A stretch of DNA of 64,000 nucleotides from Nakaseomyces glabratus. Its lineage: Eukaryota; Ascomycota; Saccharomycetes; Saccharomycetales; Saccharomycetaceae. Both the position numbers and the translations under genes were made by a program. The notes below the pieces were generated by a model that saw only the letters and a list, made by a program, of their open reading frames with translations, did no database searches and was not told where the DNA came from. Positions 38,817 through 47,538 of the stretch are shown piece after piece (the first letter of the stretch is position 1; the number at the start of each line of letters is the position of its first letter). Location of the stretch: the NCBI RefSeq assembly GCF_010111755.1, contig NC_088961.1, forward strand, positions 186,001 to 250,000, written 5' to 3'.

Positions 38817-40571
38817 CTATTCTTTATGTTCACCTGCTTTCTGTAGGTTTTCCCAATGCTCTAGGTCCTTTATTTCCCATTTGCGGGGCTCGTTTCCTTT
38901 ACCTGATGATCTCACAGCGTATTCCTTCACTGTGTTCTTGATTGTTTGTTTATTATACTTTGGTAAGTTCTTTTGTATTATCTCTGAGACTGTTGCTAAG
39001 GAGAAAGTGCTGTTTTGTACTTCTTTCAGTAACGTCAGTAGGTCCTGGTCTTCTGTTATTATTGACTTGGATTTCTTATTAGGAGATTGTGTTGGTGTAG
39101 ATAGACCAGAGGAGTTTTGATCAGTGGCTGCTCTTTTCAGATCTCTCTGACTTGCAGAGGATGACTTGATTGGAGATGGACTGGGTGTAATATAGTTTGG
39201 ATCAATGGAAAACGTCTCCATTTGGGTCAACGGCACTGCGGCGAGCTTCTTGAAATATATCCTATCTTCTTCATCGAAAGTCGATATATCTGACCTTAGT
39301 TGCACTATAGGTATTAATGGGCCTATAAACTTCTTACCGTTAGTACCTGTCTTAGAGTTCCCGTCACCGTTCTCAGTATCCAGGAAACCATCGAACTCAC
39401 CTTCGCTGGCTAAGTCATCGTCTTCTTCATCGTCGTCGTCTTCACCACTCTCCAAATTGTCAACACCACCTTCTTCGCCCTCCTCGTTCACCCATTCCAA
39501 GTCTGAATCGTAATCATAATTAAAATCTGTTATACTAGTCGAGAAAGGATCCAGTATGGGGAGAAAGAATTCTTTCGAGTACGTCCCAATGTAAGGTGGT
39601 CTCACATTCTCGTAGAACTTAATATACTTATGTGGCACCATTGAGAGCATAGTTTGTAATTCTTCATCGCTCTTTTCCTTCGCAGTCATTTGCTGTAGAA
39701 GAGATACAGCAGTATTTTTTATTGGATAGCCTATACCATCTAGGGATCTTTCTTTCAACCAACTGCATGGATCTAGGGTGGACGCATCTTGGTTTCTGTC
39801 CTTGAGCAAATCGTCCAGCGTCTTTATACTCGATTGTAATTTTTGAGTGTCCATTGTCCATGGTTGGCGGATTTCAACACCATCTCGAGCATAAAACGGA
39901 AGGAAGTATTTCTCGTAGTCTGTCTTCCTGGATACATTTTTGTTTGCATCATCCGATACTTTCCTGAAGAAGTTACCAATACGTGACTGTGCTCTTTCCT
40001 TGGCCTCTTCTTTTAGCCTTTTCTCTTCTTCTTTCTGACGCTTTTCTTCCTCCTTCTGAAGTCTTAATTGCTCTTTTTTTTTCCTCTCTTCCTCCTTTGC
40101 CTGTTCTCTCTTCCTTTTCTCTTCTTCTCTTTGTAGCTCCTTTAAGCGCTTTTCTTCTTCACGTTTCTTCTTCTCTTCTTCGCGTCGTAACCGCTCTTCC
40201 TCTTTCTTCTTCTCCTTCTTCAACTTCTCCTCCGCTTTTAATTGTTCTCTACGCAGTTTCTCAGCCTCTCTTTGTACCCTTTTCAACTCTCTCATCCTAT
40301 TCTTCTCACTCTGTCGAGACTCACTCTGTGATGAGCTGGCAGTGCCGCCGTTACTGCTCTGACTATCGTCCTGACTGGTATCCAAGGTGGCCTCCTTCTG
40401 AAGGCCATCACTCATGGGACTCAATTGCTTCTGTGTTCCCTCCTCTACACTCTGCTGCTCATCATCATCGTGGTGGTCATCCAGATCAATCACCTCACTC
40501 GACTTCTTGACTTTAGCACTAATAGTGTTCTGGAAAAAAGAAAGTATACCCTTCTCGTTCTTGTCCGTCAT
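38817..40571 (-). CDS. RLF2: Chromatin assembly factor 1 large subunit (Cac1/Rlf2)
   Basis: 584 residues from ATG 40571 (MTDKNEKGILSFFQNT); codons further upstream in frame lack ATG. Near the N-terminus KGILSFFQ resembles the PCNA-interacting (PIP) motif. Residues about 90-205 form the extreme Lys/Glu/Arg KER helix (RLRREEEKKKREEEKRLKEL and similar). An acidic ED region follows (about 345-405, ESGEDDDDEEDDDLASEGEFDG in parts) that binds H3-H4, and a C-terminal winged-helix-like domain (ALATVSEIIQKNLPKYNKQTIKN-type segment) binds DNA. CAF-1 deposits new histones behind forks and supports silencing. Divergent from DSS4; same order as YPR018W/YPR017C. Confidence 0.93.
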   Translation of the reverse strand: MTDKNEKGILSFFQNTISAKVKKSSEVIDLDDHHDDDEQQSVEEGTQKQLSPMSDGLQKEATLDTSQDDSQSSNGGTASSSQSESRQSEKNRMRELKRVQREAEKLRREQLKAEEKLKKEKKKEEERLRREEEKKKREEEKRLKELQREEEKRKREQAKEEERKKKEQLRLQKEEEKRQKEEEKRLKEEAKERAQSRIGNFFRKVSDDANKNVSRKTDYEKYFLPFYARDGVEIRQPWTMDTQKLQSSIKTLDDLLKDRNQDASTLDPCSWLKERSLDGIGYPIKNTAVSLLQQMTAKEKSDEELQTMLSMVPHKYIKFYENVRPPYIGTYSKEFFLPILDPFSTSITDFNYDYDSDLEWVNEEGEEGGVDNLESGEDDDDEEDDDLASEGEFDGFLDTENGDGNSKTGTNGKKFIGPLIPIVQLRSDISTFDEEDRIYFKKLAAVPLTQMETFSIDPNYITPSPSPIKSSSASQRDLKRAATDQNSSGLSTPTQSPNKKSKSIITEDQDLLTLLKEVQNSTFSLATVSEIIQKNLPKYNKQTIKNTVKEYAVRSSGKGNEPRKWEIKDLEHWENLQKAGEHKE

Positions 40572-40818
40572 ATCCCAGCTGCTGTCATCCAATTCCTTTG
40601 GCCAATCTATCCTACTCCACTCAAAGTAATAATCAAATGCTCAAACCTTATAATTCTTCGATTTCGTGTCTCTAATCTGCTGAATTCAGAGCTCATCGCG
40701 CGATTTGAAATTTTTTTTTCAGTGAAGTCGACTGTTAAGAAGTTCTATATGAAATCATGCTGTTGCAAGTGTATTTGCTGGGTGGGTGTATGTAACCACA
40801 AGGCAATAATTATACAAG
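40572..40818. promoter_or_regulatory. Divergent RLF2/DSS4 promoter with PAC and RRPE
   Basis: CTCATCGC (PAC, reverse orientation) at 40692-40699 is followed by TGAAATTTTT (RRPE-like) at 40706-40715. Neither neighbour is a classic ribosome-assembly factor, so the motif pair is unexpected; it may serve either gene. Confidence 0.7.
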
Positions 40819-41271
40819 ATGGCTAGTACTGGTAAGGTTAGAAAGGCTAGATGTCAATTCACTGAGTGTGCGAGCTCTCTGATCAGTGTCCCAGCTGTGG
40901 ACTCCAAGACCACTGACAGATTGATCTACTTCCCAGGTGCGATCATGGAGAAGTACAAGATCATGGAGACCCGTGAGGGTGCTGACGCCCAGAAGGAGTA
41001 CGAGTTCCTGGTTGTTCCAGAGTTCTGGGACTTCGATAACATTGGTGTGTCCCGTGATCTATGTCAAGTTACCGAGGACAGGGACAACGCTGAGTTCAAG
41101 TTCGAGTGGGACGGCCACACTTGGGAGTTGATCCATTGCCAAAGGTACTTGGCCTGTGCTGAGTGTGACCGTGGTCCAATCGGTCTGCTGTGTGAAGTTC
41201 AAGATGCTAACGACCACTCTTCCACTAGAAAGATCTGTTTGTTGAGCATTGCAAGCGTCGATTGCAAATAA
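40819..41271 (+). CDS. DSS4: Rab GTPase nucleotide-release factor Dss4 (Mss4 family)
   Basis: 150 residues (S. cerevisiae Dss4 about 143). Mss4-fold chaperone-like exchange factor acting on Sec4 and Ypt1 in late secretion. Visible zinc ligands are the N-terminal CQFTEC and the C-terminal CAECDRGPIG pairs. The central motif VVPEFWDFDNIGVSRD is the conserved GTPase-contacting loop region, followed by CQRYLACAEC and GLLCEVQDANDH. Codon usage is notably biased to frequent codons (AAG, TTG, GTG, GAG) with higher GC than its flanks. Order RLF2-DSS4-TIF6 equals YPR018W-YPR016C. Confidence 0.94.
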   Translation: MASTGKVRKARCQFTECASSLISVPAVDSKTTDRLIYFPGAIMEKYKIMETREGADAQKEYEFLVVPEFWDFDNIGVSRDLCQVTEDRDNAEFKFEWDGHTWELIHCQRYLACAECDRGPIGLLCEVQDANDHSSTRKICLLSIASVDCK

Positions 41272-41784
41272 GAACTGCTCATAGGAAACAGATGATTTTT
41301 TGCTGGCCGTTAGACCACAACGATAGACGACGAGACGAGGAGATGAGACGACTAATAGACAGTGATGACTAGATATGCAAAATACTCTACGGGCGTCCGG
41401 GTTTTTACATTTCACATGTCCTAGACACCGAAGCGAGACGAATGCAGACAGTGTATACTGTAAGACAAAGAACACAGATAGAAGATAGAATATAGATTAT
41501 ATAGACGTAATACTGAAACATTTGCATATCTTGACTGGAGACTTCAATAACACTTCAAAGATGAGCATATTGCAGAGCAAGTGCTGTACTTGTACATGTG
41601 ATTACCCTCACGTACGGTGGCATCTGCAAATTTTCTGAAAAATTTTGCTGGAAAATCTGGCGGAGAAGCTGAGGCAAATAGCCAGAAAATGCGATGAGCT
41701 TCAGTAGTATAACGGGAGCAGTCGTTGATTTAAGTAGTTTTTGAGCAGGTTAGATCAGTATACAAGAGCTTATTAATACGAAAG
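41272..41784. promoter_or_regulatory. TIF6 promoter with PAC and RRPE
   Basis: 513 bp. TGAAAAATTTT (RRPE, 41636-41646) and GCGATGAG (PAC, 41691-41698) sit about 90-150 bp upstream of the TIF6 ATG, the standard ribosome-biogenesis arrangement. The upstream part (DSS4 3' end) contains repeated GACGA/GAGACGA units near 41325-41350 with no apparent gene. Confidence 0.85.
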
Positions 41785-42522
41785 ATGGCTACTAGGACTC
41801 AATTTGAAAACTCTAATGAGGTTGGTGTGTTCTCCAAGTTGACCAACACATACTGTTTGGTTGCTGTTGGTGGTTCTGAGAACTTCTACTCTGCTTTTGA
41901 AGCTGAGTTGGGTGACTCTATTCCTATTGCGCACACCACCATTGCTGGTACACGTATTGTTGGTCGTATGACTGCTGGTAACCGTCGTGGTCTTCTAGTG
42001 CCAACCCAAACCACTGATCAGGAGCTACAACATCTAAGGAACAGTTTGCCGGACTCTGTTAAGATCCAAAGAGTAGAAGAAAGACTATCCGCATTGGGTA
42101 ATGTTATATGTTGTAATGACTACGTTGCGTTAGTACATCCTGACATCGACCGTGAGACCGAAGAGTTGATCAGCGATGTCCTAGGTGTTGAAGTCTTCAG
42201 ACAAACGATATCTGGTAATATTCTAGTTGGTTCATACTGTGCCTTGAGTAACCAAGGTGGTCTAGTGCATCCACAAACAACTATCCAGGATCAAGAAGAA
42301 TTGTCCTCTCTATTACAAGTCCCATTGGTTGCGGGTACCGTGAACCGTGGTAGTGCCGTTGTTGGTGCTGGTATGGTTGTCAACGACTACCTTGCCGTGA
42401 CGGGTCTTGACACAACTGCTCCAGAGCTAAGTGTTATCGAAAGTATCTTCAGGTTGCAAGACGCTCAACCAGATGCCATCTCCGGAAACCTACGTGATAC
42501 TTTGATTGAAACTTATTCTTGA
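41785..42522 (+). CDS. TIF6: Ribosome anti-association factor eIF6 / Tif6
   Basis: 245 residues, the length of S. cerevisiae Tif6. Binds the 60S subunit, blocks premature joining with 40S, and is released by Efl1/Sdo1; also required for pre-60S assembly. The protein shows the five quasi-repeats of the pentein fold: start [21 protein letters not shown], then [56 protein letters not shown], and [20 protein letters not shown]. Codons are strongly biased (GGT, TTG, GTC), consistent with high expression. It is the last gene of the chromosome-XVI-like block; what follows is not syntenic with S. cerevisiae. Confidence 0.98.
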   Translation: MATRTQFENSNEVGVFSKLTNTYCLVAVGGSENFYSAFEAELGDSIPIAHTTIAGTRIVGRMTAGNRRGLLVPTQTTDQELQHLRNSLPDSVKIQRVEERLSALGNVICCNDYVALVHPDIDRETEELISDVLGVEVFRQTISGNILVGSYCALSNQGGLVHPQTTIQDQEELSSLLQVPLVAGTVNRGSAVVGAGMVVNDYLAVTGLDTTAPELSVIESIFRLQDAQPDAISGNLRDTLIETYS

Positions 42523-43267
42523 AGATAACTTTTTGCATTTTTGATTTAATGGATTTTGGTATTTTCTTTAGTTTCTAATCCGTTTTTTCTTCCTGTGTTT
42601 GGCAAATAAAATTAGGTGCTTTATTGGCAATATTTTGGTTAAATGAAGGAAACTAAAGCAATCTGTAAACTAATTTTCGTACCATTATTTATATTACCCT
42701 CTGTAGCATATATATCCTAACAAACATATTGGTGATAAACTTTTATCGTTTTGGGTTTCATCTAAATCTAGTCTAAAACTATATACGTTGGTTAGTTTTT
42801 GACTAATGAGTAATGGGCTCAATAATAACAGCGGCATTAATCGAGTATAGAAATAATAGGAAGCCATATTATGATTACTTCAAAACCAGTCTGTGTAACA
42901 AAACGATTGAACGAATGTTCGATTATTGTTGTTATGTATCTATTAATGTTTGCCTAAATAAAAATGTAATAATTAAACTGAAAAATAAGGGAATGGCTAA
43001 TAAGGAAATCCATGACAGAAAAACATAAATAAATTCCTTGAAAACCTAATGGGAACAAATTAAAAATATTTTTCAAAAGTCAAAGATCAAAACGTATTAT
43101 GTATGCTGCAATAATGATTACATTACTTCTTTTTAAATGATAAACCAATATGAGCAGCACATGTTAAATGGTATTTATTAGCAAAAAATAATGCACTTCG
43201 TCGACACTCTGTGGAATGTCATATCCTCTAAAGACTATTTGTGGCTGAAATATGAAGTAACGTTGGG
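42523..43267. other. Convergent 3' region after TIF6; start of the non-syntenic stretch
   Basis: 745 bp, AT-rich. A 71-codon ORF (42813-43028, plus) encodes a Lys/Asn/Ile-rich peptide and is probably spurious. No repeat or tRNA seen. Confidence 0.6.
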
Positions 43268-43912
43268 CTAGCTGGAGAATGAACTAGCCAAGGATACTTT
43301 GAATGATGATCTTCTTCTTGTAGTTGGTGGTCTGGTGTAGTCACTGGTATAAGAACCAGAATCAGACGAAGACTGGCTTGATAAAAATGGAGGATTTGCC
43401 TTGGTTGATGGATTTATTGTAGGCGAGATATTTGTATCCAACTCTGATGTTATATATTTTTCTATGCTTAGAAGGTGTGAGGGGATAGCAACCACCGATT
43501 GCGAGCGTGACCTCATGGGACCTTCTTGGGGCCTACTGCTATGAGGGGAACACAAAGAATTCCTCTTAGACCTGTTTTGCGTAGGAGTGCACAGTATATT
43601 AGCGTTGCTATGCGACCTCCTACAAGTATGCGACGGATCAGCGGAGTATAGACTAGACCGACGGCGCGTAGTGTGATCACGTGCCTGTGTTGGCGACACA
43701 GGAATTATATGCTGAGTATTATGTTGTAGTGGGATGCTTGGCACAGAGTTATACTTCCTTAGCGAGGTATACCCATGTAGCTCATCTTGACCCGCTTGGC
43801 AGTGACTGTAGTCGTATTTTGGGAACTCGGTATAGGTATCCATCTCATCTTCTATGAGACAGCAAGGGTCCTGTACCGATCTCTCAAATATATTTTCTAA
43901 TCCAACCTGCAT
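43268..43912 (-). CDS. Unrecognised Ser/Arg-rich protein, probable PKA-type phosphosites
   Basis: 214 residues from a proper ATG (MQVGLENIFERSVQDPCC). I do not recognise a family. The N-terminus is acidic and aromatic (EDEMDTYTEFPKYDYSHC); the rest is Ser/Pro/Arg-rich and predicted disordered. Repeated basic-Ser motifs stand out: TRRRSSLYS, CRRSHSN, RSKRNSLC, MRSRSQSV and TRRRSSFKVS, each fitting RRxS/RxxS sites for PKA or related kinases. A short likely helix, HLLSIEKYITSEL, is near residue 150. No membrane segment or signal peptide. Flanks (TIF6, PRS3) belong to different S. cerevisiae chromosomes, so synteny offers no name. The long clean frame and Ser-rich bias suggest a real, fast-evolving regulatory protein. 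Confidence 0.6.
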   Translation of the reverse strand: MQVGLENIFERSVQDPCCLIEDEMDTYTEFPKYDYSHCQAGQDELHGYTSLRKYNSVPSIPLQHNTQHIIPVSPTQARDHTTRRRSSLYSADPSHTCRRSHSNANILCTPTQNRSKRNSLCSPHSSRPQEGPMRSRSQSVVAIPSHLLSIEKYITSELDTNISPTINPSTKANPPFLSSQSSSDSGSYTSDYTRPPTTRRRSSFKVSLASSFSS

Positions 43913-44292
43913 AATAGTTGATACTGAAATGTTGGTAGTTGTTTGTTATATTTTGCTATTAGTGTTACTGCACTGTCAAAAAGATCGCCTCGTTACTTGG
44001 TTTTTTTTTTTATCTTTCTCTCTCTATTATAAGCCCAAATGTTATATACCAAAATTTCGATACTTGGGTTTTTCTTTTACTACAGGATATTATTGATACG
44101 TAATTTTATCTTGTTTCCAAGTCCAGTCAGAACCGCACGTACCGAAGACGTGATGTACAGTTTTGTGTTATATGTGCTCCCTTGGTCTTTTGTCTAATTT
44201 GGCTTCTTATTCATTATCCGTAACCCCTCTTCTTCTCAGGTTTAGATAAGTTTGTTACACTATGAGAGTTGAGTTTATTCTAGTTGTCAGTG
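43913..44292. other. Spacer between two unrecognised ORFs
   Basis: 380 bp; T-rich tract near 44000-44025. Upstream of the 43268-43912 ORF and downstream of the 44293-44691 ORF. Nothing else identified. Confidence 0.5.
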
Positions 44293-44691
44293 CTATTCAA
44301 AACCCAGAACCTCTGTCCAACCAAATGCCCTAAATGCTGTGCCATTCGCAGAGGGGAAAAAAGCAACATATGCGTTTTGTCCCTCCCGGTCTAATATGGT
44401 TGTGTGGCTAGCTACTCCCTCCACAATACGATCCATCTCATTCGTCGAATCTTCCCTTGCGATCAAAGATGAAATTCCTTCGATTTCTATCCAGCCATGC
44501 CTTCTATTCTGGAATCGAAGGGAGCCAAATACATCCGTGTCCCACTGCAGTTCTGTGGGGGGGCGGAAGAGCGAGATGTAAAGAATTAGATCAAAAATAG
44601 ATTCTGCAAAGTCCATGAAAGAAGCTTCTATTTCATCCCTCTTCTGCTTGTACGCGCGTTCTACTGGGATGGAAGAGAAAAAGTATTCCAT
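44293..44691 (-). CDS. Unrecognised small protein
   Basis: 132 residues from the first ATG (MEYFFSSIPVERAYKQKRDE); the frame stays open about 25 codons further upstream without ATG, so a non-ATG start or an upstream exon cannot be excluded. Composition is that of a folded acidic protein, not low-complexity: a probable helix (KQKRDEIEASFMDFAESIFDLILYIS, given here in part of its span), then beta-like segments with several tryptophans and aromatic residues (LQWDTDVFGSLRF, RRHGWIEIEG, AYVAFFPS, FRAFGWTEVLGF). I recognise no family. It overlaps a G7 tract (44557-44563) that encodes Pro-Pro. It may be a lineage-specific gene or the remnant of a longer one. Confidence 0.5.
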   Translation of the reverse strand: MEYFFSSIPVERAYKQKRDEIEASFMDFAESIFDLILYISLFRPPTELQWDTDVFGSLRFQNRRHGWIEIEGISSLIAREDSTNEMDRIVEGVASHTTILDREGQNAYVAFFPSANGTAFRAFGWTEVLGFE

Positions 44692-46038
44692 CTTAGAGTA
44701 CTCTTTGATATCAAGCAAAGCAAAAACCTTCAGAAATGTGCGAAGAGAACACTCACAGGGATAACTTGCAAATTATAAATTGGGTATTCTACTGTAGAAG
44801 CCTCTACTCCCTTATGGATATAATCAAATATTGGGATTCTTCGGTGCGGTTTTTTCTTAGGTAGATCTGTCCCCACGGCATGGAGATAAATCAATAAAGT
44901 ACATAATTAAATGAAAAGGAAGTTGTATCAGTAGAAGGTTCATCTTCCCCACATCCACAGAAGACACCGCGTAACTGATCCAAAAAATACGAAAATGGAA
45001 GCCTCTCTCCACGAATTTCTGTGGATACAGATGAGCAATACCGAAAAGCCAGTGAAAGAGAAAGAAAAAAAAGGGGGGGCAGCTAGTTCCACGTTCTTTC
45101 TGTGTGGAGGAGGGGGGGCTTTAATTTGATTATGGAAGCAACAAAGGCAAAAGGAAAAGTGCACAGAATATTGTGTACAAGTAAGGATAAGATAATGATA
45201 ACGTCGAGAATACCGTTGAGTTCTATCCCGCTTGCTAGTACAGAGAAGAGAAGGTAATTCTATTTAGGTTGTTTCATTTAGTGAAATCCCCGTACCGTCC
45301 TCTAGGACAATGAAAATATAGTCTTCCTTCGAAACGAGGATAAACTGAAACTGGGAGTTTTAGAAGCTTCGTAGGAGCAAGATTGCGGGGGGGGACAGGG
45401 CTTCGAAGAGGGATCATGAGATGGATATGGATACCATAGAATATCCACTAAGTGAATAGCACTTAGTAGCACCACTATCTTGTAACGTGATTGTGGGATT
45501 CAGAACCTCAATCAGGATGTGAGCAGCAAGAAATTACTAGTAAAGGTAATTCCGGACCACTTTCTCGATGGTAAGTCATCGCGGGACTAGAAGGAGGGAA
45601 TGTTTCTTTTTATTATATTCCCCGGGTCACCGGGGTCAGGGAGACTAGCAGTAACAGACGTTGTTACATGCAATTCTAAAACAATTCTAAAACTCAGAGA
45701 GCCAAAACCAAAACCAAAACCAAGAAAGACCCATCAAGAAATTAAAGAGACTTGCCAAGAGGTGTACAACCCACAGAACAGTCAGCACTCCCTGATGTTT
45801 AGCGATGTTCAAAAAAGAGGTCCGGTGATGCCTGATTTGTACTTTAGTTAGACAAAAAATCCTTGCACCACTTCTAAAATTGTTACTGTTCAATCTGGGG
45901 ATTGCAAGACTATTTCCCTAATTAAAAATATATTCGATATAAAGAAATGTATTGGAACAGAAAAAAGATTGAGAGGGTTAGAAAGGGAGCGAAACAGTTT
46001 ATAGTTAGATACTCTACATTTTGTTGGGTGCCATACTT
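44692..46038. other. 1.35 kb gene-free region with G tracts and inverted repeats
   Basis: Three of the four plus-strand G7-G8 tracts of the area are here (45073-45079, 45112-45118, 45387-45394). Inverted repeats include ACTAAGTG/CACTTAGT (45447-45467), TTACTAGTAA (45534-45543) and CCCCGG/CCGGGG (45620-45635). A short tandem of CCAAAA lies at about 45703-45721. The 83-codon ORF 45600-45851 (plus) and the 74-codon ORF 44940-45164 (minus) are low-complexity and unsupported. It may hold a non-coding RNA, a decayed gene or nothing. Confidence 0.5.
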
Positions 46039-47004
46039 TCATAATGGGTAATTCTTGAATAAGTAAGATATACTCTCACCATTGTGCAAACGACGGATGG
46101 CTTCGGCTAGAACACTGCTGATATCGATTACGTCTAGCTTTGGACATTGTGGCATCTTGTCCTCGAATGGAACAGTGTTCGTACAGACAACTCTATCTAG
46201 ACGAGAGTTGTTGATGTTGGCTATAGCGTTACCGGATAGCACACCATGGGTCACTATCGCAATGACAGACTTTGCATGGCCGTTGTCTAGTAGGACTTCA
46301 GCGGCCTTGGCAAGTGTACCACAGGTATCTGCCATATCGTCAACGATGATACAAATCTTGTCGGTAACGTCACCAACCAGGACCATTCTGGAGACCTCGT
46401 TAGCACGAGCTCTCTCCTTGTGAATTAATGCGAAGTTTAGGTCTAATCTGTCTGCCAAGGTGGCAGCACGCTTGGCACCACCAGCATCTGGAGAAATGAT
46501 AATAGCATCTTCGTATTTTACATTCTCCTTGATGTAACGAACAACACTTGGCTCAGCATATAGGTTATCCACTGGTATGTCAAAAAACCCTTGGATCTGA
46601 GAAGCATGCAAATCCATTGTGATAACATGATCACAGCCAGCAGTAGTTAGCATATCAGCCATAAGTTTGGCAGTGATTGGAGCTCTAGATTTATCCTTTC
46701 TATCCTGTCTTGCGTAAGGGAAGTTTGGAATAATTGCAGTAATACGTCTGGCAGATGCAGTCTTAGAAGCGTTGATCATTATTAAAAGTTCAAGAACCCT
46801 ATCGTTAACGGTACCTGAACCAATTTGTGTGATGATGAAAATATCTTGGTCACGCACACTTTCTCCAATGGAGAACGATACTTCATTACTTGGGTCACGT
46901 TTCAACTTGCAATCAGTCAACTCGATACCAAGTCTCTTGGCAACAAGCTTTGCCAATCCTCTGTGAACATCAGGAGCTAATAGTTTAATAGAGTTGGTAG
47001 GCAT
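46039..47004 (-). CDS. PRS3: Ribose-phosphate pyrophosphokinase (PRPP synthetase) subunit
   Basis: 321 residues (S. cerevisiae Prs3 about 320). Transfers pyrophosphate from ATP to ribose 5-phosphate to make PRPP for purine, pyrimidine, His and Trp synthesis. Conserved elements: [19 protein letters not shown] near the N-terminus, the ATP-binding [19 protein letters not shown] segment, [20 protein letters not shown] (metal site), and the PRPP loop [12 protein letters not shown] (about 217-228). The compact form, without the long non-homologous insertions of Prs1 and Prs5, fits the Prs2/3/4 group; the adjacent ETP1 selects PRS3 (YHL011C next to YHL010C). Its promoter carries a PAC motif. Confidence 0.95.
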   Translation of the reverse strand: MPTNSIKLLAPDVHRGLAKLVAKRLGIELTDCKLKRDPSNEVSFSIGESVRDQDIFIITQIGSGTVNDRVLELLIMINASKTASARRITAIIPNFPYARQDRKDKSRAPITAKLMADMLTTAGCDHVITMDLHASQIQGFFDIPVDNLYAEPSVVRYIKENVKYEDAIIISPDAGGAKRAATLADRLDLNFALIHKERARANEVSRMVLVGDVTDKICIIVDDMADTCGTLAKAAEVLLDNGHAKSVIAIVTHGVLSGNAIANINNSRLDRVVCTNTVPFEDKMPQCPKLDVIDISSVLAEAIRRLHNGESISYLFKNYPL

Positions 47005-47538
47005 TTCCTTTTATTTCTTAAGTACAGTGTCAAACTTCTGCGTTATCCTTTCTTTATAAATAACAAATGTTATGAAAAGTGGACTAATGATAACGGCAGA
47101 TAAATATCTTTGCTTTTGTGTCAAAGAAATAACTTGATTTGGGATAAAACTTTAGAAAGGCAGGACCGAGAATAAAGCTAAAAAAGACTTAAGATTCTAG
47201 TTATTTGACCACTCACTGAAACTGAATTTCGCTGTAACTCCGTCCGTTACTTACATAAAGGAAAATCTAGAAGATAAAATTAATGTAATACTACAAAGAA
47301 TGATATTTTAACAATGGGTGAATAGGAGCGGACCTGAATCACTCTCGAATACAATGACCATGGATTCCGAGCTCATCGCATCGCATCGCTAAATTTTTTT
47401 TCCATCCACACTTCACAACCGGAAATGAAAAATTTCACCGTCATTTATGATAAGTGCATGTGACAAGATGTCTAATGCGTATTGGTTGTAGCTGTTATAA
47501 TAGGAATATATAATTACTTATTCTTTATTTATTTCCTG
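47005..47538. promoter_or_regulatory. PRS3 promoter with a PAC-like cluster
   Basis: 534 bp. CTCATCGC at 47372-47379 is followed in register by two more CATCGC repeats (to about 47389) and then an AAATTTTTTTT tract, i.e. a PAC-RRPE module about 370 bp upstream of the PRS3 start. Nucleotide-synthesis genes belong to the same growth regulon as ribosome assembly. Confidence 0.75.

Noticed and set aside
39983..40510. 175-codon plus-strand ORF opposite RLF2
   Set aside because: Antisense of the Lys/Glu/Arg KER repeat, giving a Ser/Leu/Pro peptide; not a gene.
45600..45851. 83-codon plus-strand ORF with a PKPKPKPRK run
   Set aside because: Low-complexity caused by CCAAAA repeats, no family resemblance, opposite-strand ORF of similar length.
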